Notes under the pieces: model-generated
The model's input: only the letters and a program-made list of their open reading frames with translations
Told to the model about the DNA's origin: nothing
Databases searched by the model: none
Position numbers and translations under genes: made by a program
Assembly (NCBI GenBank): GCA_040371205.1
Contig: AP031382.1
Coordinates: forward strand, 2,291,562 to 2,355,561
Origin: Rhodanobacter sp.
Lineage (GTDB): Bacteria > Pseudomonadota > Gammaproteobacteria > Xanthomonadales > Rhodanobacteraceae
Direction: 5' to 3'
DNA: 64,000 nucleotides
Shown here: in pieces, positions 28,823 through 37,803 of the stretch
Layout of the letters: each line of letters opens with the position of its first letter
Numbering within the stretch: the first letter of the stretch is position 1

Positions 28823-31090
28823 CTACGCCAGCTTGCGCGCCGCCGCCACCACGTCCGCATCGCCGGGCAGCACCAGGAAGGCGGCGCCGGCCAACGGGGT
28901 GAAGGTGTCGGCGCCGACCACGCGCTCCAGCGGCGTGGCGCCGAAACCGGCTTCGACGATGGCGGTGATCACGCCCTCGCCCACGCCCGCGCTCTTGCGG
29001 CCCTCGTCCAGCACGATGATGCGCTTGGCGTTCTTCGCCTGCGCCGCGATGAAGGCGTCGTTGAGCGGCGCCAGCCAGCGCAGGTCGACCACGCGCACCT
29101 TCCATTTCAACTCTTGCTCGATGGTGCGCGCCGCGCGCAGCGCCATCGGCACGCCGTTGCCGAAGGTGAATACCACCAGGTCGTCCGCCTGCTCGTTGTA
29201 GACGCGGCCCTCGCCCAGGGTCATCGCCTCGCCCGGTGCGGGATAGGCGAACTGCCACGCGCCGTCGCCGGCTTCGTAGAGGTCCTTGGTCATGTACAGC
29301 GCGATGGGTTCGAGGAAGGCGCAGACGCGGCCGTCCACCTTCGCCAGCGCGGTCAGCGTGCGCAGCATCGTCGCCGCGTCGTCGCCGCGACTCGGACAGC
29401 CGACCACCAGACCCGGGATGTCGCGCAACGCGGCGATCGAGTTGTCGTTGTGGAAATGCCCGCCGAAGCCGCGCTGGTAGCCCAGCGACGCCACCCGCAT
29501 CACCAGCGGGTTGCGGTACTGGTCGTTGGAGAAGAACTGCAGGCTGGCCGCCTCGCCGCGGATCTGGTCGCCGGCGTTGTGGAAGTACGCCAGGTACTGG
29601 ATCTCCGGGATCGGCAGCATGCCCATGTTGGCATAGCCCTGGGCCAGGCCGAGGATCACCGTCTCGTCCAGCAGGGTGTTGAACACGCGGGTGTTCTTGA
29701 ACGCCTTGTGCAGCCCCTTGGTGACCGTGTACACGCCGCCCTTCTGCGCCACGTCCTCGCCGAACAGCAGCGACTCGGGGTATTTCGCCATGACGTCGTG
29801 CAGCGCCTGGCCGATCTGGATCGCCAGGTGCCGCGGTGGCTGGTTCTCCGGCAACTTCGCCTCGCCGCCGAAGGCCTTCAGGCGGGCATCGGCATAGTCG
29901 GCGCGCTCGGCCTCGGCCTTCACCTTGGCCGGCGAGTACGGCGCCAGCGGCGCCATCACGTCGTCGAGGCGTTCCAACTTCGGGCGGCGGTCGGCCTCCT
30001 CGGCGGCGGCGAAGCAGCGCTTGCGGATGGACTCGTTGAGTTCCAGCAACGAGTCCCTGGTGTACAGGCCCGACGCCAGCGCGATGGCCGCCGAGCGCAG
30101 CAATGGATCGGTGGCTTCCACCGCCACCAGTTCCTCGATCGAGCGCCACTCGATCTCGAAGTCGGTGCCGGCATGGCCCATGATGCGGGTGGTGCGCAGG
30201 TGCAGGAAGGTCGGCCGGCGCGTGCTGCGGCAATGCTCCACCGCGCGCTGCACCTGGGCGTAGCCCTCGGCCAGGTCGAGACCGTCGGCGTAGAAGTAGT
30301 CGAGGTGGTTGCGCGACTGGTAATTGCTGGCGACCCAGCCGGTCGGCGTCTTCACCGAGATGCCGATGCCGTTGTCCTCGCACACGAACAGCACCGGCGC
30401 GGGCAGCTTCTGGTAGGCCGTCCATGCGGCGGCGTTGAACGCAGTCTGCGCTGTGGCGTGGTTGCTGGACGCATCGCCGAACGAACAGATCGCGATGGAA
30501 TCGTCCGGGATCGGCAGCGTGTGGCCGATGCGCTTCGCGTGGTCGATGGCCACCGCCGTGCCCAGCGCCTTGGGCAGGTGCGAGGCGATGGTGGAAGTCT
30601 GCGGCAACACCCAGAGCGGCTTGCTGCCCCACACCTTGTGGCGGCCGCCGGAGGCCGGGTCGTCCTTGCTGGCGGCGAACGACAGCGCCGAATCCATCAC
30701 CGGGTCCATGCCCGGCAGCTTGCGGAAACGCTCGGCCATGAAGCCGCCTGAGCGGTAGTGCAGGAAGGCCGGGTCGGTGTGGCGGGTCAACCGCGCCACC
30801 ATCGCGTTGCCTTCGTGGCCGGACGAACCGATGGTGTAGAACACCTTGTTCTGCACGCGCAGCACGCGCGCCATCAGGTCGAGATGGCGCGAGATCAGCT
30901 GCGATTCCAGCAGTTCGCGGAACCCGCGCGCATCGAGCGCGCTGCCCGGCAGCACCGGTGCGTCGTCGCGCGGCGCGGCATGCACCTCGCCCTGCCACGA
31001 CTGCACGAACTCGGTGAAGTTCTGGTCGACGATCTCGGCGCGGTTGAAGCCCTTGTGGCGGGCGGCGATGGGAGCAGGCGTGGTGGTCAT
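28823..31090 (-). CDS. Fused E1 alpha-beta 2-oxoacid dehydrogenase (thiamine diphosphate)
   Basis: The 755-residue protein joins both E1 subunits of a branched-chain 2-oxoacid dehydrogenase. The alpha part (about residues 55-370) contains the ThDP motif GDASSNHATAQTAFNAAA and the RSGGFMAERF region. The beta part (about 410-750) starts LAIQIGQALHDVMAKYPESLLFGEDV and contains YAAFFHNAG-like sequence and RWLAPLNDAFI. Such fusions occur in Xanthomonadales and Bacteroidetes and serve a 2-oxoacid dehydrogenase complex. No E2 or E3 gene is nearby, so partners must be encoded elsewhere. It begins 10 bp after the nucleotidyltransferase-like gene, suggesting a shared transcript. Confidence 0.9.
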   Translation of the reverse strand: MTTTPAPIAARHKGFNRAEIVDQNFTEFVQSWQGEVHAAPRDDAPVLPGSALDARGFRELLESQLISRHLDLMARVLRVQNKVFYTIGSSGHEGNAMVARLTRHTDPAFLHYRSGGFMAERFRKLPGMDPVMDSALSFAASKDDPASGGRHKVWGSKPLWVLPQTSTIASHLPKALGTAVAIDHAKRIGHTLPIPDDSIAICSFGDASSNHATAQTAFNAAAWTAYQKLPAPVLFVCEDNGIGISVKTPTGWVASNYQSRNHLDYFYADGLDLAEGYAQVQRAVEHCRSTRRPTFLHLRTTRIMGHAGTDFEIEWRSIEELVAVEATDPLLRSAAIALASGLYTRDSLLELNESIRKRCFAAAEEADRRPKLERLDDVMAPLAPYSPAKVKAEAERADYADARLKAFGGEAKLPENQPPRHLAIQIGQALHDVMAKYPESLLFGEDVAQKGGVYTVTKGLHKAFKNTRVFNTLLDETVILGLAQGYANMGMLPIPEIQYLAYFHNAGDQIRGEAASLQFFSNDQYRNPLVMRVASLGYQRGFGGHFHNDNSIAALRDIPGLVVGCPSRGDDAATMLRTLTALAKVDGRVCAFLEPIALYMTKDLYEAGDGAWQFAYPAPGEAMTLGEGRVYNEQADDLVVFTFGNGVPMALRAARTIEQELKWKVRVVDLRWLAPLNDAFIAAQAKNAKRIIVLDEGRKSAGVGEGVITAIVEAGFGATPLERVVGADTFTPLAGAAFLVLPGDADVVAAARKLA

Positions 31091-31100
31091 GAGGGTGTCG

Positions 31101-31604
31101 TCAGGAAGAGGAAACGATGGAAAGCGCGGAAGGTTGGCGCAGGCGCCGCAAGGCAGCGGCGCGTTCGCGGTCCTTGTCGCGGCCGAAGGATTCGAGGATG
31201 CGGATCTGCTCGCCCAGTGCAGGCACCGGCACGGCGATGCCCTGCACGCCGGCCAGTACCAGCTGGCCCGGCAGGACTGCTTGCCAGCCGCCGCCCTGGT
31301 TCAGTTCCAGGCCGCCCATGACTTCCACCGGCAGGCCGGGAAAGTCGAAGCGGGCGAACTGCGAGCGGAAGCGGCCGTCGTCGGCCGGCGCATACGCGGC
31401 ATCGCGGCGACCGGCCCACAGCGTCGCCAGCGTCTCGGCATCCTCGCGCGAAACCAGCACGTCGACGTCGGCCACGCCCACCTCGGCGCCAAGCAGGCGC
31501 GCCGCCGCGCTGCCGATCAGGCACCACGGCTCGGCGCAGTGCACATGCAGCTCGGGCACCAGATCGGCGAGCGCGACGAACAGCGCGGGCGGGATGTGGC
31601 TCAT
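31101..31604 (-). CDS. Nucleotidyltransferase-fold protein of unknown role
   Basis: The 167-residue protein shows the polymerase-beta/nucleotidyltransferase signature: GSAAARLLG at residues 31-39 followed by ADVDVLVS with D46 and D48. A third acidic residue may be in VEVMGGLEL. It resembles small MNT-like or AbiEii-like proteins, but no partner antitoxin gene is present. Its start overlaps the upstream acetyltransferase gene by four bases, and the fused E1 gene follows after 10 bp. The substrate is unknown. Confidence 0.7.
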   Translation of the reverse strand: MSHIPPALFVALADLVPELHVHCAEPWCLIGSAAARLLGAEVGVADVDVLVSREDAETLATLWAGRRDAAYAPADDGRFRSQFARFDFPGLPVEVMGGLELNQGGGWQAVLPGQLVLAGVQGIAVPVPALGEQIRILESFGRDKDRERAAALRRLRQPSALSIVSSS

Positions 31605-32140
31605 GCGCGGCGCATCCAGGTCTCGCGGCTCTGGCCCCAGACATCGACGATTTCGCCGCTGAAAGGCTCGGGCATCTCGATGCGGCGCAGGATGCTTGAA
31701 CCCAGCCGCCGCGCCACTGCCTGCGAAGCGAGGTTGTCCGGCGTGATGAGGTGAATCACTTCGTCCCAGTCGGTTTCGCTGAAGATCCAGTCGATGGCCG
31801 CCAAGGCTGCCTCAGTAGCGTAGCCGTGCCCCCACGCCGCGCGCGAAAGGCTCCAGCCAACCTCGCGTCCCGGCCAACCGGGGGGATGCCAAGGGCCACA
31901 CCAGCCCAGCCATTGGCCGTTGCGCTTGTCGATCAGCGAGAAAGACGAAGCACCCTGGATATTCCACGCACCCACCATCATCAGGAAATGCCGCCACGCC
32001 AGCGGTTCGCTGCGCGGACCGCCCATGTGGCGCGTGGCTTCCGGGTCCGCGAAGAAGACTGCCCAGCCCGCGAAATCGCTTGCCTGCGGCGGGCGCAGGA
32101 GCAGGCGTTCGGTTTCGATGCGGATATCGGGAAGATGCAA
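31601..32140 (-). CDS. GNAT acetyltransferase (RimJ/RimL type)
   Basis: The 179-residue GNAT protein starts IRIETERLLLRPPQASDFAGWAV, the RimL-like N-terminus. The acetyl-CoA site is EVGWSLSRAAWGHGYATEAALAAIDW, followed by TPDNLASQAVARRLG. It probably acetylates an amine on a small molecule or protein; the target is unknown. It heads a three-gene unit with the nucleotidyltransferase-like gene (4-bp overlap) and the fused E1 gene. A REP-like pair separates it from gcdH upstream. Confidence 0.85.
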   Translation of the reverse strand: MHLPDIRIETERLLLRPPQASDFAGWAVFFADPEATRHMGGPRSEPLAWRHFLMMVGAWNIQGASSFSLIDKRNGQWLGWCGPWHPPGWPGREVGWSLSRAAWGHGYATEAALAAIDWIFSETDWDEVIHLITPDNLASQAVARRLGSSILRRIEMPEPFSGEIVDVWGQSRETWMRRA

Positions 32141-32157
32141 GGCCTGGCTCCTGAAAG

Positions 32158-32270
32158 CCCCTCTCCCGTCGGGAGAGGGGTCGGGGTGAGGGTTCGCCTG
32201 AAACGCAAAGCTATGCGCGGACCCTCATCCGCCCCTTCGGGGCACCTACTCCCAGTGGGAGAAGGGACAA
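32158..32270. repeat. REP-like inverted pair downstream of gcdH
   Basis: A left unit (about 32158-32193) with the hairpin CTCTCCCGTCGGGAGAG and GGGGTGAGGGT is followed by an inverted right unit (about 32218-32270) with GACCCTCATCC and CTCCCAGTGGGAG. The two read as the same repeat in opposite orientation. The same family occurs at 52102-52220. Confidence 0.65.
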
Positions 32271-32273
32271 GAA

Positions 32274-33446
32274 TCAGAACGCGTTGATGCCCGTCAGTTC
32301 GCGGCCCACCACCAGCTCGTGCACGGTCTCGGTGCCCTCGTAGGTGATGACCGATTCCAGGTTGAGCGCGTGGCGGATCGCGCCGTGTTCGGTGGTGATG
32401 CCGGCGCCGCCGAGGATGTCGCGGCACTGGCGCGCGATGTCGATGGCCATGCGACAGTTGTTCCACTTGGCCAGCGAGACTTGGGTCGGCTGCATGGCGC
32501 CGGCGTCCTTCAGGCGGCCGAGCTGCAGCGAGAGCAGCTGCGCGGTGGTGATGCGCCGGGCCATGTCGGCGAGCTTGAGCTGGATCGCCTGGTTGGCGGC
32601 CAGCGGGCGGCCGAACAGCACGCGCTCCTGCGTGTAGTCGATCACTTCCTTCAGGCAGGCCTGCGCGGCGCCGATCGGGCCCCAGGTGATGCCGTAGCGT
32701 GCCTGCGTGAGGCAGCCCAGCGGGCCCTTCAGACCCTTCACGTTGGGCAGGCGGTTGGCGTCGGGCACACGCACGTTGTCGAGGAACAGCGCACTGGTGA
32801 CCGAGGCGCGCAGGCTCATCTTCTTGTGGATCTGCTGGGCGGTGAAGCCCTTGCTGTCGGTCGGCACGATGAAGCCCTGGATGCCGTCCTCGGTCTGCGC
32901 CCAGACCACCGCGACCTGCGCGAGGTTGCCGTTGGTGATCCACATCTTGGCGCCATTGATGACCCAGTCGCCGCCGTCCTTCTTGGCGTGGGTCTTCATG
33001 TTGGCCGGGTCGGAGCCGCCGTGCGGTTCGGTGAGGCCGAAGCAGCCGATGACCTCGCCTGCCGCCATCTTCGGCAGGTACTCCATTTTCTGCTCTTCGC
33101 TGCCGTAGGCGTAGATCGGGTACATCACCAGCGAGCTTTGCACCGAGGCGAAGCTGCGCAGGCCGGAGTCGCCGCGCTCCAGCTCCTGGCAGATCAGGCC
33201 GTAGCTGACGCCGCTCATGCCGGCGCAGCCGTACTGCTCGGGGATGGTGGCGCCGAGCAGGCCGAGGCTGGCGATCTCCGGGATCAGCTCGGCGGGGAAC
33301 CGCGCCTGGTCGAAGGCGTCGCCGATGATCGGCAGCACCTTCTCGTCGACGAAGCGGCCGACAGTGTCCTGCACCATGCGCTCCTCGTCGGAGAGCAGCG
33401 AGCGGACGTCGTACAGGTCGAGCGGGTTCAGGCGGGCAGCAGCCAT
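32274..33446 (-). CDS. gcdH: Glutaryl-CoA dehydrogenase
   Basis: FAD enzyme that oxidatively decarboxylates glutaryl-CoA to crotonyl-CoA. It has 390 residues with the acyl-CoA dehydrogenase fold. Diagnostic segments are FGLTEPHGGSDPANM, the SLRASVTSALFLDNV region and the catalytic base E370 in ITYEGTETVHEL, followed by VVGRELTGINAF, the same position as in human GCDH. It is the last step of lysine/tryptophan (via 2-oxoadipate) catabolism and could use the product of the aminomuconate operon at 9.4-11.9 kb. The gene stands alone and is followed by a REP-like pair. Confidence 0.92.
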   Translation of the reverse strand: MAAARLNPLDLYDVRSLLSDEERMVQDTVGRFVDEKVLPIIGDAFDQARFPAELIPEIASLGLLGATIPEQYGCAGMSGVSYGLICQELERGDSGLRSFASVQSSLVMYPIYAYGSEEQKMEYLPKMAAGEVIGCFGLTEPHGGSDPANMKTHAKKDGGDWVINGAKMWITNGNLAQVAVVWAQTEDGIQGFIVPTDSKGFTAQQIHKKMSLRASVTSALFLDNVRVPDANRLPNVKGLKGPLGCLTQARYGITWGPIGAAQACLKEVIDYTQERVLFGRPLAANQAIQLKLADMARRITTAQLLSLQLGRLKDAGAMQPTQVSLAKWNNCRMAIDIARQCRDILGGAGITTEHGAIRHALNLESVITYEGTETVHELVVGRELTGINAF

Positions 33447-33623
33447 GAGCGTTCCAGTGGCGTGAATGGGAAACTGCCGATTCTAGCGGGCGCGCCGATG
33501 CCGGTCACGGCGGGGCGCAACAAGGGTTAGAGCCGCCAGCCGGGCCGCGGTCCGGCGGCATGGCGGTATTGGACAGGCGCTTGCATGCGATCATGCGGGC
33601 CTGTTCCCCACCTCGGAAACCCC

Positions 33624-34499
33624 ATGCGCAAGGGTGTGCTGCTGGGCTTCGCCAGCTTTGCGGCCTTCGCGATCAGCGATGCCTTCGTGAAAGCCGTGCA
33701 CGGCACCGTGCCGCCCTACGAGTCGGTGTTCTTCGGCGGCCTGCTCGGCCTTGCCGCCATGCCTTTCGTGATGGACAAGGACGACCGCTGGCACGACGTG
33801 TTTTCGGCGCGGCGCCCGGCGCTCTGGTGGATACGCGCACTGGCCGGCGCAGCAGGCAACATCACCTCGGTCACCGCGTTCACCCTGCTGCCGATGGCCG
33901 AGGTGTTCTCGATGATCTTCCTGATGCCGATCTTCGTGACCATCCTCTCCGTGCTGCTGCTCAAGGAGCACGTGGGCTGGCGCCGCTGGACGGCGGTGTT
34001 CGTGGGCTTCGCGGGCGTGCTGGTGGTGCTTCGCCCGGGCTTCCGCGCACTGGGCATCGGCCACCTCGCGGCGATCTCGTGCAGCATCGCGGCGGCGGCA
34101 TCGGTGGTGGCGCTGCGCATGGCCGGCAGCGAGGAAAAGCGCGTGAGCCTGTACGGTGCCGGCATCGTCGGCCCGCTGGTGGCCGGCGGCCTGCTGATGC
34201 TGCCGCACTTCACGTGGCCCGATCTGCACCAGTCCCTGCTGCTGGCCGGCTACGGCCTGCTCGCCGCGCTGGCCAACGTGCTGCTGATGCACGCCACCTT
34301 GATCGCCCCCGCCAACCGCGTCGCACCCACCCAGTACAGCCAGATGCTGTGGGCCATCGCGTTCGGCTACTGGTTCTTCGGCGACCGCCTGGACTGGCCG
34401 ATGCTGGTCGGCATCGTGATGATTCTCGGCGCGGGGTTGTTCACGCTGGTACGCGAAGAGAAGCGGACCAGTTGGTGGCGACGCACCAAGGTGCTGTGA
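33624..34499 (+). CDS. DMT/EamA-family transporter
   Basis: The 291-residue protein has about ten hydrophobic segments arranged as two EamA repeats. The first repeat ends with FVTILSVLLLKEHVGWRRW and the second with GYWFFGDRLDWPMLVGIVMI, the usual repeat-end motifs. Such exporters move amino acids or metabolites out of the cell. The start MRKGVLLGFASFAAFA at 33624 is chosen because the frame before it is not hydrophobic and does not match the family. The substrate is unknown. Confidence 0.87.
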   Translation: MRKGVLLGFASFAAFAISDAFVKAVHGTVPPYESVFFGGLLGLAAMPFVMDKDDRWHDVFSARRPALWWIRALAGAAGNITSVTAFTLLPMAEVFSMIFLMPIFVTILSVLLLKEHVGWRRWTAVFVGFAGVLVVLRPGFRALGIGHLAAISCSIAAAASVVALRMAGSEEKRVSLYGAGIVGPLVAGGLLMLPHFTWPDLHQSLLLAGYGLLAALANVLLMHATLIAPANRVAPTQYSQMLWAIAFGYWFFGDRLDWPMLVGIVMILGAGLFTLVREEKRTSWWRRTKVL

Positions 34500-34548
34500 G
34501 CGGCCAGGCGCGGCCAAGGTCGCGCTGGCAATGCGTGCGGCTCACCTG

Positions 34549-34953
34549 TTACCCGTTCCTCGCCCTGCGCCGGCGCTCGCGCTGCGGATCGCGCACCAGC
34601 ATGCACAGGCCGCCGTAGATCACGAACACCGGCCACCAGGTCGCCCAGGACAGGCCCAGGATGAAGATTCCCGCCACGATCACGATGCCCAGCGCATTGA
34701 GCAGGGAATGCGCCAGCGCAGCGTCCAGCCTGCCGACGGCGCGATAGCGGGTCCAGGCTTCGGAAAGCGGCCACACCGCGCCGGCCAGGATGAACCACGC
34801 CCACCAGTTCGCCGAGTCGAGGAAGGGAATCCGCACGCCCAGGTTGAGCACGAGGAAAATCAGCCCCATCGCCACCACCAGCAGTGCCGGAAGGATGTGG
34901 TGGCCGTAGCCTGCCCTGCTGTCCGTTCCGGCATCCATCTCGTTGTCGGTCAT
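34549..34953 (-). CDS. Small polytopic membrane protein
   Basis: The 134-residue product has four hydrophobic segments (about residues 20-38, 48-64, 85-104 and 105-121), with the motif WWAWFILAGAVWPL and a basic C-terminus. The pattern resembles DUF5668/LiaF-N-type membrane segments, but I cannot assign it with certainty. It is convergent with the transporter gene and divergent from the aldo/keto reductase gene. Confidence 0.7.
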   Translation of the reverse strand: MTDNEMDAGTDSRAGYGHHILPALLVVAMGLIFLVLNLGVRIPFLDSANWWAWFILAGAVWPLSEAWTRYRAVGRLDAALAHSLLNALGIVIVAGIFILGLSWATWWPVFVIYGGLCMLVRDPQRERRRRARNG

Positions 34954-35107
34954 CGTCGTTGTCCTCCCAAGGTGGCGCCACGGTAAGGCACCCATCGCAT
35001 GGCAGCCAGTGACAGGCGTCATCCGGAACGCGTGAGTCGTCGCACCGTACTGCCTGCGTGCCGCATGCTGCATGATGTTCACTCCACGCGACCGCCCCGG
35101 ACCCTGC

Positions 35108-35998
35108 ATGACGACCGCACACGCTTCATCCGAACCGCAACTCTCGCCCATCGTCGCCGGGCTGTGGCGCATCGCCGACTGGAAGCTCTCCGTGCAGCAG
35201 CGTGTGCGCTGGATCGAGCAGGCGCTGGAACTCGGCATCAGCAGCTTCGACCACGCGGACATCTACGGCGACTACGGCGCCGAGGCCCTGTTCGGCGAGG
35301 CGCTGCAGGCGGCACCGGCATTGCGCCAACGCATGCAACTGGTGAGCAAGTGCGGCATCCGTCTGCGTTCGGCGCAACGCGCTTACCGGGTGAACCACTA
35401 CGACACCTCGGCAGCCTACGTGCGCGCGCAGATCGAACAGTCGCTGTGCAACCTGCGCACCGAGCAACTGGACCTGGCGCTGATCCATCGGCCCGACTAC
35501 CTGATGGACGCCGCGGCGCTGGCCGAAACCTTCGCCGCGCTCACCCGCGAAGGCAAGGTGGCGCGCTGGGGCGTGTCCAACCATTCCGCCAGCCAGTTCG
35601 CCCTGCTCAACCAGTTCCACCCGCTGCTCACCAACCAGCTCGAACTCTCGCCCCTGCAGATGAATGCGCTGGACGACGGCACGCTGGATCAGGCGCAGCA
35701 ACTCGGCCTGCGCCCGATGATCTGGTCACCGCTGGCCGGCGGCCGGCTGTTCACCGGCGAGGATGAGCAGGCCGTGCGCGTGCGCGCCGAAATGGAAGCC
35801 ATCGCCACGCGCCTCGGCATCAGCCTGACCACCCTGGCCTTCGCCTGGGTGCTGCGCCATCCCTCGCGGCCCCACCCGATCACCGGCACCTGCCGCATCG
35901 AAGGCTTGCGCGAAGCCGTGGCCGCGCTGGATGTTTCGCTGGATGCCGAAGATTGGTATGCGATCTGGACGGCGAGCAAGGGGCATTCGGTGCCCTGA
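35108..35998 (+). CDS. Aldo/keto reductase
   Basis: NADPH-dependent oxidoreductase with a TIM-barrel fold, 296 residues. The AKR tetrad is visible: Asp in FDHADIYGDYG (with the catalytic Tyr), Lys in LVSKCGIR and His in LALIHRPD. The C-terminal phosphate-binding loop is ITGTCRIEGLREAVAAL. It is closest in pattern to the YdhF group. The ATG at 35108 fits relatives; an ATG 36 bp upstream is also in frame but adds a non-conserved extension. Confidence 0.88.
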   Translation: MTTAHASSEPQLSPIVAGLWRIADWKLSVQQRVRWIEQALELGISSFDHADIYGDYGAEALFGEALQAAPALRQRMQLVSKCGIRLRSAQRAYRVNHYDTSAAYVRAQIEQSLCNLRTEQLDLALIHRPDYLMDAAALAETFAALTREGKVARWGVSNHSASQFALLNQFHPLLTNQLELSPLQMNALDDGTLDQAQQLGLRPMIWSPLAGGRLFTGEDEQAVRVRAEMEAIATRLGISLTTLAFAWVLRHPSRPHPITGTCRIEGLREAVAALDVSLDAEDWYAIWTASKGHSVP

Positions 35999-36009
35999 CC
36001 AGAACAGTC

Positions 36010-36804
36010 TCACTGCACATCAAATAACGGAGAGGTACCAAGCACACTCGCCACCGCGGCAATGTTCGCCGGTGTCATCTCGACCATTCCGTCGTTGGCG
36101 ATGGACATCTTGCTTCCAACCGAACCCTGCATTGCCTTGATCAACACACCTCGATACTGCAAGTTCATCATCAACGATGCCGCCTGACGAGGACTCAATG
36201 GCCTGCCGCTGTTCTCGTGCTGAGCAGCATCCACCGTGTCATCCCAGCCCTGAATGGTCGCTGCGGCCTGATTGTTTATATGCAGAGCAATCGACTGCCG
36301 CATCACAGAAGTCATGTCGTTGTTGCCGGCAGCTATCTGCGCTCGCGTGGCTTCCTTGATCGCCGCTTCCTCGCTTGATATTGCTGCAGCCGTCTTGGCT
36401 TCGTATGCCAAATGCCCCAGAACGAATACAAGATTGTCGGGCAAGATATCGTCAGTCTGCACAACGTCGTACAGACGCTGTTTGCCATGCTTGGCAATGA
36501 AGTCCCCGCTAAACGCCCAAGTATTGCCTTGAAACCAAGCCGAGAATGGCCCCCGACGTGGCACCTGACTTGCGGCATCGCCGATTGCGAAATGCGCAAG
36601 TCGGCCGGATGAGACTAACGCATCAAGTTGTTTCTCCAACGCAGGAGAAGAACCTATGGCTTCACGCAGGTGCGCCACCTGATCGGGCGGCGCTTGTTTT
36701 CCCAGCTGGTCCAATATGTTTTCCAACGCGGCGCCGCCGCCAGCACGCGCAGCGGACATCCAAGAACAAATCACTATCGCAACAACGGCAATGTGTACTT
36801 TCAT
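36010..36804 (-). CDS. Exported protein of unknown function, lower GC
   Basis: The 264-residue protein has a signal peptide (MKVHIAVVAIVICSWMSAARA, cleavage near residue 21). The rest is mainly helical and hydrophilic, with few aromatic residues other than a central WFQGNTWAFSGDFIAKHGKQ. A VLGHLAYEAKTAAAISSEEAAI helix is notable. No cysteine is present in the mature part. An AGGGGA site precedes the ATG. Base composition is visibly lower in GC than the flanking genes, suggesting recent gain. The 5'-nucleotidase gene lies 27 bp upstream on the same strand. I recognise no family; an effector or toxin role is only a guess. Confidence 0.75.
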   Translation of the reverse strand: MKVHIAVVAIVICSWMSAARAGGGAALENILDQLGKQAPPDQVAHLREAIGSSPALEKQLDALVSSGRLAHFAIGDAASQVPRRGPFSAWFQGNTWAFSGDFIAKHGKQRLYDVVQTDDILPDNLVFVLGHLAYEAKTAAAISSEEAAIKEATRAQIAAGNNDMTSVMRQSIALHINNQAAATIQGWDDTVDAAQHENSGRPLSPRQAASLMMNLQYRGVLIKAMQGSVGSKMSIANDGMVEMTPANIAAVASVLGTSPLFDVQ

Positions 36805-36831
36805 GATTTCCCCTGTGAACGGCTTTCTTGA

Positions 36832-37746
36832 TCAGCGGTTACTTACACCATGCGGCACATGCCCCGTCGCCACGTGCTTGCGCGCGGACTCCACGTTGGC
36901 CGGCGAGTCGTCGAAGAAGATGTCGGCGCCGAAGGCGTCGAGGAAGGGGCCTTTGTCGCGGCCGCCGAGGAACAGCGCCTCGTCGATGCGCACGCCCCAG
37001 CGGCGCAGGGTGAGGATGACCCGCTTGTGCGCGGGTGCGGAGCGCGCGGTGACCAGCGCGGTGCGGATCGGCGAGTTCTCCGCGGGGAACGCCGCCTGCA
37101 GGCGGTGCAGCGCGGTGAGGAAGCCGCGGAACGGGCCGACCGAAAGCGGCTCCTCGGCGTGTTCGTGCTCGCTGCGATGGAAGGCTTCCAGGCCTTCCTC
37201 GCGCGAGACGCGTTCGCCCTCGTCGCCGAAGATCACCGCGTCGCCATCGAACGCGATGCGCAGCTGTTCGCTGGCGCGTGGCGGCGCGACGCTGGGCAGG
37301 ATGGTGGCCGCCGCCACACCGGCCTTGAGCGCGCGGCCCACGTCCTCGGCATTGGCGGAGAGGAACAGGTCGGCCTTGAACGGCGCGATGTAGTCGGAGG
37401 TGGGCGCGCCGCTGGTGAACGCGGCGCGGCTGATCTCCAGGCCGTAGTGCTGGATCGCGTTGAAGATGCGCAGGCCGGTGTCGCCGGAATTGCGCGAGAG
37501 CAGGATCACCTCCACCGGCGGCACGTCGCCCGCCAGCTTGTTGAGGTCGAGCAGCTTCTGCACCAGCGGAAACGCCACGCCGGGTTTCAGTATCTCGTTC
37601 TCGTGCTCGATCTGGAACGAGCGGTAGGCATCGAGTCCGTCGCGCTCGAACAGTTCGTGGCTGTCGCCGAGGTCGAACAGCGCACGCGAGGAGATCGCCA
37701 CGACGAGGCGGTTGTCGGCAGAGGCGGCAGGGTCGTGGACAGGCAT
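36832..37746 (-). CDS. 5'-nucleotidase (cytosolic 5'-nucleotidase I-like)
   Basis: The 304-residue protein belongs to the 5'-nucleotidase family PF06189, of HAD-like fold. Visible motifs are AISSRALFDL near the N-terminus, VILLSRNSGDTGLRIF, IAFDGDAVIFGDEGE with the DxD-like pair, and GGRDKGPFLDAFGADIFFDDS at the C-terminus. It would dephosphorylate nucleoside monophosphates in the cytoplasm. It sits 57 bp downstream of the NAD kinase gene on the same strand, so the two may be cotranscribed. Confidence 0.87.
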   Translation of the reverse strand: MPVHDPAASADNRLVVAISSRALFDLGDSHELFERDGLDAYRSFQIEHENEILKPGVAFPLVQKLLDLNKLAGDVPPVEVILLSRNSGDTGLRIFNAIQHYGLEISRAAFTSGAPTSDYIAPFKADLFLSANAEDVGRALKAGVAAATILPSVAPPRASEQLRIAFDGDAVIFGDEGERVSREEGLEAFHRSEHEHAEEPLSVGPFRGFLTALHRLQAAFPAENSPIRTALVTARSAPAHKRVILTLRRWGVRIDEALFLGGRDKGPFLDAFGADIFFDDSPANVESARKHVATGHVPHGVSNR

Positions 37747-37803
37747 GGCGTCAATCTAGCGCATGCCATGCGCACAGCGTGAGACGGGCATGCGCGGCGG
37801 CGC

